NCBI GenBank assembly: GCA_933228895.1
Contig: OW121857.1
Coordinates: 8,184,001 to 8,248,000, forward strand
Direction of reading: 5' to 3'
DNA: 64,000 nt
DNA from: Platycnemis pennipes
Lineage: Eukaryota; Arthropoda; Insecta; Odonata; Platycnemididae
Part shown: positions 10,801-20,423 of the stretch, in pieces
Layout of the letters: each line of letters starts with the position of its first letter
Numbering within the stretch: position 1 is the first letter of the stretch
Made by a program: the position numbers and the translations under genes
Notes under the pieces: generated by a model
The model's database searches: none
What the model was told of the DNA's origin: nothing
The model's input: only the letters and a program-made list of their open reading frames with translations

Positions 10801-13800
10801 AGTGATATACTTCAGCATGGGATCGAACCTCAAGAGCTCTACCTTTCCCCCCGAGAAACGAGACGCCTTGATGAGTGTGTTCTCTGAGCTGAGGCAACGA
10901 GTTCTCATGAAGTACGAGGTGGATGGTCCACTGCCCGGGCAACCGCCAAACGTGAGGCTGGAGAAGTGGCTCCCTCAAAGTGACCTCCTGGGTAATTGAC
11001 CAAGTGCCTAAGTGCACATCTCACGCACACAACAATGAATGCAGAATAAAAATGTATTTCATAGAGAATAGGAGCCATGAGAAGGTATTGGGTTAGGATC
11101 TTGAAGATGAAGGATGCCCATGCGTTCACTCGGAACCGAAATTGCAATTTTGAACACAAAATCGTTAGATGGAAACGAAAAAAGAACTTTGGTGAAAAAA
11201 ATTAATCTTCTAACCACAACCATTCACTCATAAATCAAAAATTAAAATAAGCTAAAGGTCACCCCCACCGAAAAAGCTGCTTTGATAACATTAACGTCAT
11301 TTTCCTCCCGTCCTTGACTGCTTTTGGGGGAAGGGAAGGGAGTGGAGGAGGGTTCTCGGAAGGTCTGCTCGCACAGATCATCTCGCAATCGCTCCTGTTG
11401 GCAGAGTCAGCTGTGACCCCCCAATTGTGATGAGGCGAAGTAGTTTTGCAGGCTCAGTTGTGATTGGACGAAGTCGATATACGTCAGAGGTTGCACCACG
11501 CCCACTTTTCCGAAAGGGTTAAAAACATCAGTTTTTCGCCGCTTATAACTCGATAAATAATTGAAAACAAGATCAGAAAACGGAAAAATAAGGGTCTTTT
11601 TATTTCACAAACTCTGTCATATTCGGCAATAAAAAAATATAGAAAACGACCCCATTGGTTTATTGATGGTTGATATCTGTACAATATTCTTTTGGCATAG
11701 ATAGATAGATAGTTTTATTGGTCCCGTTGATATGTTGTTACATATATAGGCCCCGTCCAATAAAGAAAAAAGGTAAAATATAATAAAATGGCAATGCATA
11801 TTAGAAAAGTTAAACACCATGAAGCAAAATTATCAGTCATTCGACAAGAATTCTCTTACATTATAAAAACAATTGTCAAGGAAATATTTTTCAATTTGAT
11901 TTTAAAACACACAAGGCTTTGCTCATTTTTTTATTTCAACTGGCAAATTATTAAATAATTTGCAAACCATATATGTAGGCCCTTTGCTGAACAGAGTAAG
12001 ATTGTGTGTACTAGGTACATAATCAGATTTTTCTCTTGCATCATGGTTATGAGCATTTTTATTTGTCTTTAAGTTAAATTTACCTTCAAAAGTTTTTACT
12101 AGTAATATTGATTTGTACATGTAGATACAAGATAACGTCATAATCTTAAGTTTTGTGAATAGGTCTCACCAACTCTCTTTTTGTCTTGCCTTACAAATGA
12201 TTCTTATAGCCCACTCTTGTAGTTTGAAAATCATTTCAAATTTAGGTGCATTTCCCCACGCCACTATGCCATATTTCAATCTGCTATAAATATGTGCATA
12301 ATATAGAGTAATGGCTGTGTCGGTATTTGTTATGCATATTCTGTTCCATCAAGTTCTCTTTTGAATTTGGACCTAGTGGTTTTTCAAAGGCACAAAATCT
12401 GGTGGAGAGCAATGGAAGAATGTGAGGAGGCATGTATAAGATTCAAAAACTATAATTAATCCCTCTCTGGAGCAAATGACCTCAGGTGTTACCTCCCCTA
12501 ATAATAACAAAACCTTTTTAGCATAGGAGCATTGTTTAAACAGCAGCAAATAATCTCCATGCCGCAACATTGTTAGTTCCTTGCTCCTCAAGTCCACCAA
12601 ATCAGCATCCACCAACGGCGAGTGCAGGGAAGAGGGTTTCGGACCTAGGGGTCCTCAGTTCAAATCCAGGTTAAGGCATCCCACTTCCCAAGGCAACCAT
12701 TTCATGGAATACTCTTCCGATTGAAATAATTCTGATGAAAGTGCCATATATGTATAACGACTGTAACAACATTTCACACCAATATAGTGGGTAGAATCCA
12801 CATATTTTGTTTGGCTGACCCAGCATCTCCACAAAACTCAGAATTGGTGGGTGAAAAGCAATACTAAGCACTAAATAAATTCTAGGATATGGTAACAGAG
12901 ATATGTCAGGCATAGAAGTTGTCTAGGGGTTTTTAATCATCAATACAGTAAGAGTTGCACTCTTGCTTTGCTGATTTAGAGGGTACTGCAAGCTATTGCT
13001 TTAAAAAAAATCCTTGGTATGTCACTGAAAGAATCAAGGTTCTTGACCCTGGTTCTTTCATTGGGAGAGGTAAGAGTGGGGGGCAATGTGAATTTCTCTT
13101 GACCGAAAATATTTAATGTAAAGGGAACTGACACAAGTGAGTTATTGATGAAGAGAAACACAAATGTTTTCGTAAAACAATCTTTCCCCCACAGCACAAA
13201 TTAGAAACATGCTCCAGATGTACATTCTAATGAAATGTTTCCTTACTATGCTTGTATTTCCAGCAAGTAGATTCTTCTTTTGAAAGAATGCTCTCTTTGC
13301 ATGAACTATTCTACTGACTATTTCCTTCTTGCTTCGTCCATCGTTGGTTACTCTGCTTCCCAGGTAACAGAACTCTTTCACCTCTTCCAGTTTCTGTTTT
13401 CCTAGTATAACGTTGGTTTTGGCCTCCTCTCCCTTGCTGCACACCAATATCTCCATTTAATCTTCAGCATTCTTCTCTAGCACCACATTTCGAATGCTTC
13501 CACTCTTTTCTTCTCCGCTGCTGTCATCGTCCATGTCTCACTGCCGTAAAGAAACATGCTCCAGATGTATGTTCTGATGAACTGTTTCCTTACTATGCTT
13601 GTATTTCCAGCAAGTAGATTCTTCTTTTGAAAGAATGCTCTCTTTGCATGAACTATTCTACTGACTATTTCCTTCTTTCTTCGTCCATCGTTGGTTACTC
13701 GGCTCCTTAGGCAACAGAACTCTTTCACCTCTTCAAGTTTTTGTTTACCTAGTTTGACATTGGTTTTGGCCTCTTCTTTCTTGCTGCACACCAATATCTT

Positions 13801-16800
13801 AGTCTTCTTCTTGTATATCTTCAGCTGATATCTGGCCACTGTCCTTTCCATGGTTACTAGAATCTTGTTCAGATCCCTCCCTGTCTCTGCTATGACTGCT
13901 ATGTCATCTGCGAATCGCAGCATGCTTATTTTTTCTCCGTGGATGTTCACTCCAGACCAGTTCTTCTTGACTTCATTGATGGCTCTCTTGATGTAAATAT
14001 TAAATATTACAGGAGACAGTGCACAGCCTTGTCTCACTCCTTTCCTTATTCTTGCCTTTTCACAGCTGGGTCCTGATTTAACCACAACTTAGCAGGTAAA
14101 CACAAGTGCTTGTGGCTCATGAATAGAAACTGGCGACACTTTGTGTTCAAACTCACGTTCCTCTTATGCATGGCTCCACAATTGAGTTGAGTCCAAACCT
14201 CACCTCTGAAAACAGCCCTCTTGGGTCGATCACTAAGTGTCTGTTGTCCATTGTTGCAAATGTATTTAATAATTTTAATTGTTAACAGTATAAAAAATCT
14301 AGCTTCATTGTACAACTATCTGGCATACATTTCAGAAGTGAAAATATTTTAAAAACCAGTGAAAAAAGTATACCTAAGAGGAGTAATTATTGGGTATCAC
14401 ATTCTCCTTTCTCACGCTCTGTCAATCACTGCTCTGGTAAATATTCAAAATCCCACAGTATAATGATATGCTGTTTAAGTGAATGAATAGTTGGGAGAAC
14501 AATAATGAGTTCTCACTTCTTCTCATAAATTTCCTATTTGCCATTCCAGCACATCCAAACATGAAGTTGTTCATCACCCACGGGGGACTGCTCAGCTTCC
14601 AGGAGGCAGTGGCGAGAGGTGTGCCATTGATTGGAATCCCGTTTTACGGTGACCAAGAGATGAATATGCGAAAAGTGGAGAAAATGGGACTGGGTTTCGA
14701 GGTGCCCTACAGCGAACTAACAAAGGACAAACTTCTGAAGGCAGTCAAGGCAATCCTCGGAGATGCAAGGTATGGAATGTAGTGTAATTTGGTACATTTT
14801 TAAATGTAGCAAATGCATAATTCAACCATCATCATTGGTCATCAATCCTAGGATTGGTTTCACGCAGCTCTCCACTGAGTTCTTCTATCAGCTAATCTCT
14901 TCATATTTACATAATTCTACTCTTTCAAATCCTTCATCACTTGTTCCATATAACTCACCCAAGGCCTTCCTTTGCCATTCTTCCCATCCACATGTCCTTC
15001 AACCAATGTCTTCATTAGGCCATCAAGTCTCATGATGTGGCCTATCAAGTTGTCCCATCTTCTTCTTAGGGTATTCAGAAGACTTCTCTGACTTCTCTTT
15101 TCTCCCACTCTTCTTAGGACTTCCTCGTTACATACTCGGTCGATCCATGTAATCTTCATCATTCTTCTTTAGCACCACATTTCGAATGCTTCCACCCTTT
15201 TCTTCTCCGCTGCTGTCATCGTCCATGCCTTACTGCCATAAAGAAACATGCTTTAGAGATACGTTCTAATGAATTGTTTCTTTACTTCTACCCTTGTATT
15301 TCTAGCGGCAAGTAGATTTTTCTTTTGATAGAATGCCCTCTTTGCCTGGGCTATTCTACTAACTATTCCTTTCTGCTTCATCCGTCATTGGTTACTCTGC
15401 TTCCCAGGTAACAGAACTCTTTCACCTCTTCCAGCTTTTGTTTTCCTAGTTTAACGTTGGTTTTGGCCTCTTTTCTTTTGCTGCACACCAATATCTTAGT
15501 CTTCTTCTTATGATCTTAAGCTGATATCTGGCCATTGTTCTTTCCATGGTTATCAGCATCTTATTCAGATCCCTCTCTGTCTCTTCATCGAGTTGCTATG
15601 TCAGCAGTGAATCTCAGCATGCTAATTTTTTCTCCGTGGATAGTCACTCCAGAAGACTTCTCCTTGATTTCATTGATGGCTCTCTCGTTGTAAACATTAA
15701 AAATTACGGGAGACAGTGTACAGCCTTGTCTCAATCCTTTCCTTATTCTTGCTTCTTCACAGCTGGGTCCAGATCTTATCACCGCTACTTGGTTTTTATA
15801 CAAACTATGGTCATTGTACGGCACTCCAATTCCTTTCAATATTCCAAGCATTAAATTCCAATCTACGTTGTTAAACGCCTTCTCTAAATTCACAAATGTA
15901 ATGAGCGTCGGTTTTTTCTTCTCAATTCTCTTCTCTATGAGCAGCCTAATGACCAATATTGCCTCTCTTGTACCTGTGCTTTTTCCGAATCCAAATTGAT
16001 CTTCATTCAGGAACTCCTGTGCTTTTCATTCTATTCTTCTGTAGATGATCCTTGTCAATATCTTCGATGCATGTATCGTCAGGCTTATAGTTCTAAAATA
16101 TTAGCATTTCTCCGCTCTCTTCTTTTTGGTACCTGGGATGATGATGTTTTTCTCGAAGTCCCTGTGTATTTCTCCTGTTGAGTACATGTCGCAGATGGTC
16201 TTGTAAAGATAGGTTAATGCCTTCTTTCCTGCATTTTTATTAGTTCTGCAGGAATGTCATCAATTCCAGAAGACCTATTAATGCGAAGGTCCTGTACTGC
16301 AATGTCAAATTCCGATCTTAGTATTGATGCTGCATAATTCAATACTGAACTTATACAGCTGAAACAGTGTAATAATTGTTAACATATGGTACATGGAGCA
16401 AGTAGTGAAGGATGTAAAAGAAAATAATTATATGAAAATGTATGGATGGCTCTTTTTTTTTAGACAGAGTGGATAACTACATTTAACATGTACATGCATC
16501 CCATAAAACTGTGAATGCCATTTACTGCTCATAATAAGAATATGATATTTATCATAGTAATAAGTTATCCACATCAGAATATTTAATTCTTTCTTGGATA
16601 TGAACATAGTTGAGCCTTTAAAAACATGGGCTCTTATACTACCTTGACATATTATTCCGGAGTACCAACTGGAATGCAATTCTTTCACATGGATATTAGA
16701 TTATTTGAGTGTATATCACTTAACGTGCAGACTTTTATCACATATGCTAGCAATAGTGCTAAACATTAGCATCCTTCTCAGTAGTTTGTAATGCGTCCCA

Positions 16801-19800
16801 AATAAGTTAAACCATTTGTTATCTATCTATAATATTATGATTCATTAACAGGGCTGCCTTAAGAAAAAGTATTTACCGAGGTGAGAGAGTATTCCAGACC
16901 AACCCCTCTTCACCCCCCCCCCTCCCCACTTGTCAAACCCTGCTGTAACACATATTCACCATGTAGGTGGTGTTATAGGCCGTGACATGGTGGAAACGAT
17001 TCATTATAATATAAATGAATAAACTTGATTTTTCCACAAATTTTATTTCCTTCCACTACCCAGGTTTCGACGGTTAAGTCATCCTCAGGTGAATACCAGA
17101 GAAACAGTTTTCCAGCGAATATAAATACAAAAAGTGAAGGGAGGCGTGTTTGGTTTTGTTAGGAAGGAGGGAGTGGGGGTAAGAGAAGTCAAATCATCAT
17201 CATCATCATTGGTCAACAATTCTAGGATTGGTTTGACGCATCTTTCCACTAGATTCTTCTGTCGGCCAACCTTTTCATTGTGACGTAATTCTTCTCTTTT
17301 ACATCCTTCACAACCTGTTCCTTGTATCTCATACGAGGCCTGCCTTTTCCATTCCTCCCGTTCACTTTTCCATCGACGACAATCTTTATCAGGCCATCGT
17401 GTCTCAAGATATGGCCGATTATGTTGTCCCTTCTTCTTTTTAGAGTTGTCAGCAGACTTCACTTTTCTCCTACTCTTCTTAGGTTTTTCTCATTACTTAC
17501 TCGGTCGATCCATTTAATCTTCAGCATTCTTCTGTAGCACCACATTTCAAATGCTTCCACCCTTTTCTTCTCCGCTTCTATCATCGTCCATGATTCACTG
17601 CCGTAAAGAAACAAGGTCCAGATGTATGTTCTGAATTGCTTCCTTACTTACTAGCATGTATTTCCAGCTGTAAGTAGATTCTTCTTTTGATAGAATGCCC
17701 TCTTTGCCTATTCTACTCACTATTTCTTTCTTGCTTCATCTGTCGTTGGTTACTCGGCTTCCAAGGTAACAGAACTCTTTCACCTCTTCCAGTTTTTGTT
17801 TTCCTAGTTTGACATTGGTTTTGGCCTCTTCTTTCTTGCTGCACACCAATATCTTTGTCTTCTTGTTATTTATCTTCAGCTGATATCTGGCCATTGTCCT
17901 TTCCATCATACTAGAATCTTGTTCAGATTCCTCTGTCTCTGCTATGAGTGCTATGTCATCAGCAAATCGCAGCATGTTTATTTTTGCTCTGTGGATAGTC
18001 ACTCCAGAACACTTCTCTTTGATTTCATTGATGGCTATCTCGATGTAAAAATTATAAATTATGGGAAACAGTGCACAGCCTTGTCTCACTCCTTTCCTTA
18101 TTCTTGCCTCTTCACAGCTTGGTCCAGATTTAAGCACAGGTAATTGGTTTTTGTACAGACTGTGTATAATACTTCGGTCATTGTAGGACACTCCAATTCC
18201 CTTAAGAATTCCAAGCATTGAATCCTAATCCACGTTGTCAAAAGCCTTCTCTAAATCCACAAATGCAATGATCGTCGGCTTGTTCTTCTCCATTCTCTTC
18301 TGTATGAGCAGTCTGAGGGCCAATATTGCTTGCCTTGTACCCTTACTTTTCCTAAACTGACCATCCCCCTTTTCCCTGTCCCTTTGAAAAGTCAAAGGGA
18401 CAGGGAAAAGGGGGATGGTCAGTGAGGGAAAAGGTTTAGCGTTGAGTGACACATTGAGTCGTTATGGTGGGTTCGGTGTCCCTGAACAGTGAGAGGCCTA
18501 GGAGGGGTAAACGGGAGGCATATAACAAATCATTATGGATTTTACCCTTCGAACCAACAGTTTTCATAACCTTCAGCTGTTCTAGAGCATCCAGGCAGTG
18601 GCCTTTCTTTTCCACATGCAGAATTTTAGGGGTGAAGTCACTCACGTGTCTTTTTTCCAAGAGGTGTTTCGCGAAATGGGAGGTGGCATTTGAATTTTTG
18701 AAACAAGCCAAATGTTCCTTTATTCTCTGTTTGATTAGCTGCCCTGTTTGACCAATATATACGGCCGAGCATTCGCATCCAAGCTGGTACACTCCGCTCT
18801 TTTCTAATAAAGGGATTTTATCCTTAGTTTTGGAAAGAAGATTCTGCAAGTTAGCTTTGTTGTAGAACGCTAGTTTTATTTAGTGTTTAGGCAGGACTTT
18901 TGTGGCTGTATGGGATAACTGGCCAAGATAATGTATTCTCTTCCACTTAGCATCCATATCACTTGTTGGGGAATAACTACCATAGATGGAGTTAATGGCT
19001 ACCTTGTTGAGTTTTGTTTGGTACAATTTCTCGATTAGCTGTGGGGGATATCCGTTATTATTAGCTATGCGCTTAATAGTTTCAAGTTCTTTTTGGTTGC
19101 TGTTATGTGACATGGGTATAGTTACCAGGCGGTTAATCATGGAATGAAAGGCAGCGTGTTTTTGGGAAATGTGGGGTCTTGATTTGGTGTGAATTATTTG
19201 GTCAGTATATGTGTCCTTCTTGAAAATCGAAAATTCAAGTTTATGATTGTTTTCGGTAAAACTGATGTCTAAAAAGTTGATAGAGGCTTCCTTTTCTTAT
19301 TCCAAAGTGAAATTAATAGTTTTACTAATCGAGTTCAAAAAGTTCAAAAATCTGCCTGGTTTTCTCTCAGAGCCGGATCACACACAAAAAATGTCATCGA
19401 CATATCAATGCCAGCGGAAAATATTTTTAGCCAAAGCATTTGAAGAGGCAAATAGATCACTTTCCACAGAGTTCATAAAAATGTCCGCTAGCAATGGAGG
19501 CAAAGGAGAGCCTATGGCTAAGCCCTCTGGTTGTTAAAAACATGTCTCGTTGAATTTAAAATAGTTACGTCGAAACCTGGGGAGTGGAAGGAAATAAAAT
19601 TTTTGGAAAAATCAAGTTTATTCATTTATATTACACATTCACTAGTTAAACACAGTACCTAGTAAAAATTAAGTAGTATTAATTGCTTGTTGGACATGAA
19701 TTAAGTTTTCGATCCCAGAATAAAAAAAAGGTTTTTCGATTCCCATGGCACCCCTTTCTTCTCAATTCCCGGGCAACAGCTTGGGGAGCCCGAGCCTTAA

Positions 19801-20409
19801 GCTCACGACGTAGGTATCTGGTATGAATGAGGAGGTAGAGTAGGAGCATTAACCTACACTTTCCCTTGCTAAACCAATAACGCATAGATCAAAGTTTGAG
19901 GCTTTACTTTGTGGAACCACTCGATTGGAAAAGAAAATCCACTTGGTTTCGACAAAATATGTCAAAACCATGCCTTGATAATGACATATTTTGTCGAAAC
20001 CAATAAAATCTTTGTGTGGAACGTACAAAGTAGATTTTCTTTTCCAATAATGCATATATTTTTCTCCCCTAAGGAGGATTAGTAATGGAAAATTGTTCGT
20101 TGCAGCTACCGGAATAAGATGAAGGCGCTGTCAGCACAAGCAACAGACCAGCCTGAGCATCCTCTGCAGAGAGCAGTTTTCTGGACGGAATACGTGATCC
20201 GGCACAAAGGGGCTAGGCACATTCAGCCGGCATCTTTGGACCTTGATTGGTGCCAGCTGTATCTGCTGGACGTAATTTCATTTCTGGTGTCCATACCAAT
20301 TGGCCTCCTAATAGGATTGTACTGTTTAGTGACAAGATGTTGTTGCAGAAGAAGAGGGTCTACCAAGATGACTACATCTAAATCAAAAACCAAAGATAAG
20401 AAGCAGTGA
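6992..20409 (+). CDS. UGT: UDP-glycosyltransferase, complete 4-exon gene
   Basis: Joined coding exons 6992-7840, 10766-10991, 14550-14769 and 20106-20409 give 532 residues, a normal length for animal UGTs. Such enzymes transfer a sugar from a UDP-sugar to small lipophilic acceptors (detoxification, pigment or hormone handling) on the luminal side of the ER. The N-terminal part holds a signal peptide (about residues 1-30) and SHNNVF with the likely catalytic His44. The C-terminal half holds GVIYFSMGSN (295-304), WLPQSDLL (351-358) and the full UGT signature starting FITHGG (366) and ending GDQ (394). A hydrophobic anchor spans about 485-507, followed by Cys/Arg residues and a KDKKQ end that fits a KxKxx ER-retrieval motif. 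Intron phases are 0, 1 and 2. The acceptor substrate and subfamily cannot be read from sequence. Confidence 0.95.
8052..8587 (-). repeat. 540-bp dispersed repeat, copy 2 (minus)
   Basis: This is the most complete uninterrupted copy. Its ends AATGGAGGCGTTTACTC and the complement of the right end, AATGGGGTCGTTTACC, are imperfect inverted repeats. The centre is GC-rich with GTGGGCGTGG-type sequence. It lies in UGT intron 1 in antisense orientation. No obvious target-site duplication is seen. Confidence 0.75.
9078..9302. mobile_element. 225-bp MITE with TTA target duplication (PIF/Harbinger-like)
   Basis: The left end starts AGGCCACTTCACGCAATACA and the right end is its imperfect complement, finishing GTGTAAAGTGGCCT. 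Both arms carry AATTTTTTGTACAA-like palindromes. TTA flanks both sides (9075-9077 and 9303-9305), the target duplication expected for PIF/Harbinger elements. The superfamily is inferred from TSD length and sequence only; no transposase is present. Confidence 0.75.
10057..10698. mobile_element. Long foldback/MITE with duplicated termini
   Basis: Left termini AAGCCACGTTTACACTATG (10057) and AAGCCACATTTACACTATG (10308) face complementary right termini near 10634 and 10698. The interior is a giant imperfect hairpin: the block GTGCTATCCATTGGGAGT near 10220 is mirrored near 10460, and CACTTCTGAAAGTGCTATAT near 10151 is mirrored near 10525. It is either two nested copies or one copy with repeated ends. 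Its right end lies only 68 bp before UGT exon 2. Confidence 0.75.
10766..10991 (+). CDS. UGT: UGT coding exon 2 (start of UDP-sugar-binding domain)
   Basis: It encodes residues 284-358 plus the first base of codon 359. It begins DLQKYMDDAKDGVIYFSMGS, directly continuing the PLPK end of exon 1 as in other UGTs, and ends WLPQSDLL. The donor G|GTAATT splits a GCA (Ala359) codon, giving phase 1; without splicing the frame runs into GN-stop. A short ATG-headed extension upstream (10712-10765) lies in the intron and should not be taken as the start. Confidence 0.93.
11112..11661 (-). repeat. 540-bp dispersed repeat, copy 3 (minus)
   Basis: It matches copy 2 over its length, from GCGTTCACTCGGAACCGAAA through TTTTCGCCGCTTATAACTCG to GACCCCATTGG. 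It is the second copy inside the UGT gene, again antisense. Confidence 0.75.
11697..12345 (-). mobile_element. Third LINE family: C-terminal fragment with TCTA tail
   Basis: Minus-strand translation gives RT C-terminal features: LKYGIVAWGNA, LQEWAIRIICKA, and a final block with HNLTLFSKGPTYM and KLFNNLPVEIKK. This pattern is common at the end of jockey/CR1-type LINE ORFs but differs from LINE-A and LINE-B. The 3' UTR ends in a (CTAT)n run at 11699-11712. One in-frame stop interrupts the reading, so it is a dead copy. Confidence 0.7.
12640..12690 (+). repeat. Possible tRNA-like SINE piece
   Basis: GTCCTCAGTTCAAATCCAGG contains a B-box match (GTTCAAATC), but no clear A box or second copy was found. 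Other isolated B-box-like sites of this kind occur near 39533 and 42612. Confidence 0.3.
13130..14085 (-). mobile_element. RTE-like LINE fragment with internal tandem duplication
   Basis: The minus-strand frames 13477-14085 and 13142-13456 encode RT palm and C-terminal sequence. RKGVRQGCALSPVIFNIYI and MLRFADDIAVIAE (the FADD catalytic pair) are followed by KTKILVCSKKEEAKTNV, FLYGSETWTMTAAEKKRVEA and FEMWC. This is the RTE/BovB-style arrangement (GSETWT, FEMWC). A segment of about 250 bp is repeated with 347-bp offset (13204-13455 against 13551-13798), so the C-terminal region occurs twice. The copy lacks both the 5' endonuclease part and the normal 3' end. Confidence 0.85.
14550..14769 (+). 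CDS. UGT: UGT coding exon 3 (UGT signature)
   Basis: It begins with CA completing Ala359 and encodes HPNMKLFITHGG, LLSFQEAVARGVPLIG and IPFYGDQ: the PROSITE-type UGT signature that binds the UDP moiety. It continues KMGLGFEVPYSELT to GDA and ends with AG of codon 432 at donor AAG|GTATGG (phase 2). Joining to exon 4 restores Ser432 followed by YRNKMKALS, the usual continuation. The unspliced frame stops after three codons. Confidence 0.94.
14822..16330 (-). mobile_element. RTE-like LINE, longest copy in the window
   Basis: On the minus strand the order is linker (16130-16330), RT N-terminal part including TFVNLEKAFNNVDWNLMLGI, RKGLRQGCTLSPVIFNVY, a damaged catalytic box MLRFTADIA in place of MLRFADDIA, the EAKTNVKLGKQKLEEVKEF region, the WTM-AAEKK block and the 3' end. 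The 3' UTR ends near CAATCCTAGGATTGATGACC and a TGATGATGA-like tail. It is cut into several frames by frameshifts and stops, so it is inactive. Confidence 0.8.
16390..16436 (+). repeat. Short RTE 3' coding fragment
   Basis: ACATGGAGCAAGTAGTGAAG and GATGTAAAAGAAAATAATTA encode MEQVVKDVKENNY, the C-terminal RTE sequence also seen at 27900-27960. It is in the opposite orientation to the neighbouring 14.8-16.3 kb RTE. Confidence 0.55.
17007..17072 (+). repeat. Left 66-bp inverted repeat of Penelope-like element
   Basis: It runs from TAATATAAATGAATAAACTT to CCCAGGTTTCGACG. The reverse complement occurs at 19568-19633 with about three differences. The two copies bracket the RTE insertion and the Penelope-like coding region; PLEs commonly carry such partial terminal repeats. 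Confidence 0.8.
17051..17093 (-). ncRNA. Hammerhead ribozyme candidate in PLE terminal repeat
   Basis: Minus-strand RNA has box CUGAGGA (17088-17082, matching CUGANGA), stem II GAC/GUC closing loop UUAACC, box GAAA (17068-17065), a short stem III ACC/GGU and cleavage-site UA (17058-17057). Stem I pairs UUCAC with GUGGA, including one wobble. One extra U lies between box 1 and stem II. Hammerhead motifs in Penelope-like element termini are established knowledge. The other terminal repeat (19568) lacks box 1 and has the cleavage-site U changed to G. Confidence 0.65.
17187..18355 (-). mobile_element. RTE-like LINE inserted in the PLE 3' region
   Basis: Minus-strand segments encode KSKGTRQAILALRLLIQKRM, AFVDLEKAFDNVD, LMLGILKGIGV, RKGVRQGCALFPIIYNFYIE and MLRFADDIALIAE (catalytic FADD intact), then KTKILVCSKKEEAKTNVKLG. 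The 3' end carries GGTCAACAATTCTAGGATTG and a (TGATGA)n tail at 17196-17211. TTTGACTT abuts the 3' tail (17183-17190, minus sense) and recurs at the 5' junction, a probable 8-bp target duplication. Frames are broken, so the copy is dead. Confidence 0.85.
18356..18423. repeat. Perfect 32-bp inverted repeat (68-bp palindrome)
   Basis: Arms 18356-18387 and 18392-18423 are perfect complements around the loop AAAG. The arm starts ACTGACCATCCCCCTTTTCC. One arm belongs to the PLE 3' UTR and the other is joined to the RTE 5' end, so it marks the RTE insertion junction rather than a terminator. Confidence 0.95.
18436..19580 (-). mobile_element. Penelope-like element: RT plus GIY-YIG endonuclease, degenerate
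   Basis: Reading the minus strand from 19580 leftward: GLAIGSPLPPLLADIFM, then FRWH-stop-YVDDIFCV (RT catalytic YVDD at about 19400), FLDISFTENNHKLEF, MINRLVTIPMSHNSNQKE, KVAINSIYGSYS, then a GIY-YIG domain with SGVYQLGCECSAVYIGQTG and IKQRIKEHLACF. RT followed by a C-terminal GIY-YIG nuclease is diagnostic of Penelope-like elements. At least three in-frame stops interrupt it (beside YVDD, after FCV, and in FTLE-stop-EKEAS), and the RT N-terminus is missing. It lies wholly in UGT intron 3, antisense to the gene. Confidence 0.92.
19568..19633 (-). repeat. Right 66-bp inverted repeat of Penelope-like element
   Basis: This is the complement of 17007-17072. It keeps GTCGAAACCTGG and the GTGGAAGGAAATAAAATTTT segment but lacks the upstream CUGANGA box, so only a broken hammerhead half remains. 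Confidence 0.8.
19924..20048. repeat. Strong hairpin just upstream of UGT exon 4
   Basis: The outer arms ATTGGAAAAGAAAATC (19924-19939) and its perfect complement (20033-20048) enclose a perfect 22-bp inner stem (19943-19964 with 19982-20003, starting TTGGTTTCGACAAAATATG). Both inner arms contain GTCGAAACC as in PLE hammerhead ends. Confidence 0.85.
20106..20409 (+). CDS. UGT: UGT coding exon 4 (membrane anchor and ER tail)
   Basis: It completes Ser432 and encodes YRNKMKALSAQATDQPEHPL, then VFWTEYVIRHKGARHIQPAS, then LDWCQLYLLDVISFL. These are standard UGT C-terminal blocks (DQP, WTEYVIRH, GA.HL.). A hydrophobic anchor at residues about 485-507 is followed by TRCCCRRR and a Lys/Ser/Thr-rich cytosolic tail ending KDKKQ. 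The stop TGA is at 20407-20409. Exon frame and phase agree with exon 3. Confidence 0.94.
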
Positions 20410-20423
20410 CATGTTAAAACAAA

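Larger units (their letters stand above)
10992..14549 (+). other. UGT intron 2 (3558 bp)
   Basis: Donor GTAATT, acceptor TTTGCCATTCCAG. It contains a 540-bp repeat copy, a LINE C-terminal fragment (about 11697-12345), a possible tRNA-like SINE piece near 12640-12690 and a minus-strand RTE-like LINE (13130-14085). 14086-14549 shows nothing recognisable. Confidence 0.9.
14770..20105 (+). other. UGT intron 3 (5336 bp)
   Basis: Donor GTATGG, acceptor TTGTTCGTTGCAG. It contains two RTE-like LINEs on the minus strand, a short plus-strand RTE tail piece (16390-16436), a Penelope-like element flanked by inverted repeats (17007-19633), and a strong hairpin at 19924-20048, 57 bp before the acceptor AG. 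16437-17006 is AT-rich with a short C run near 16911 and nothing recognisable. Confidence 0.9.

Noticed and set aside
17085..17462. Asp-rich open frame as a protein gene
   Set aside because: It is RTE 3' coding end and TGATGA tail read through; the Asp run is the microsatellite tail.
18361..18418. Rho-independent-type terminator hairpin
   Set aside because: The context is a eukaryotic intron; the palindrome is explained by the retroelement junction.
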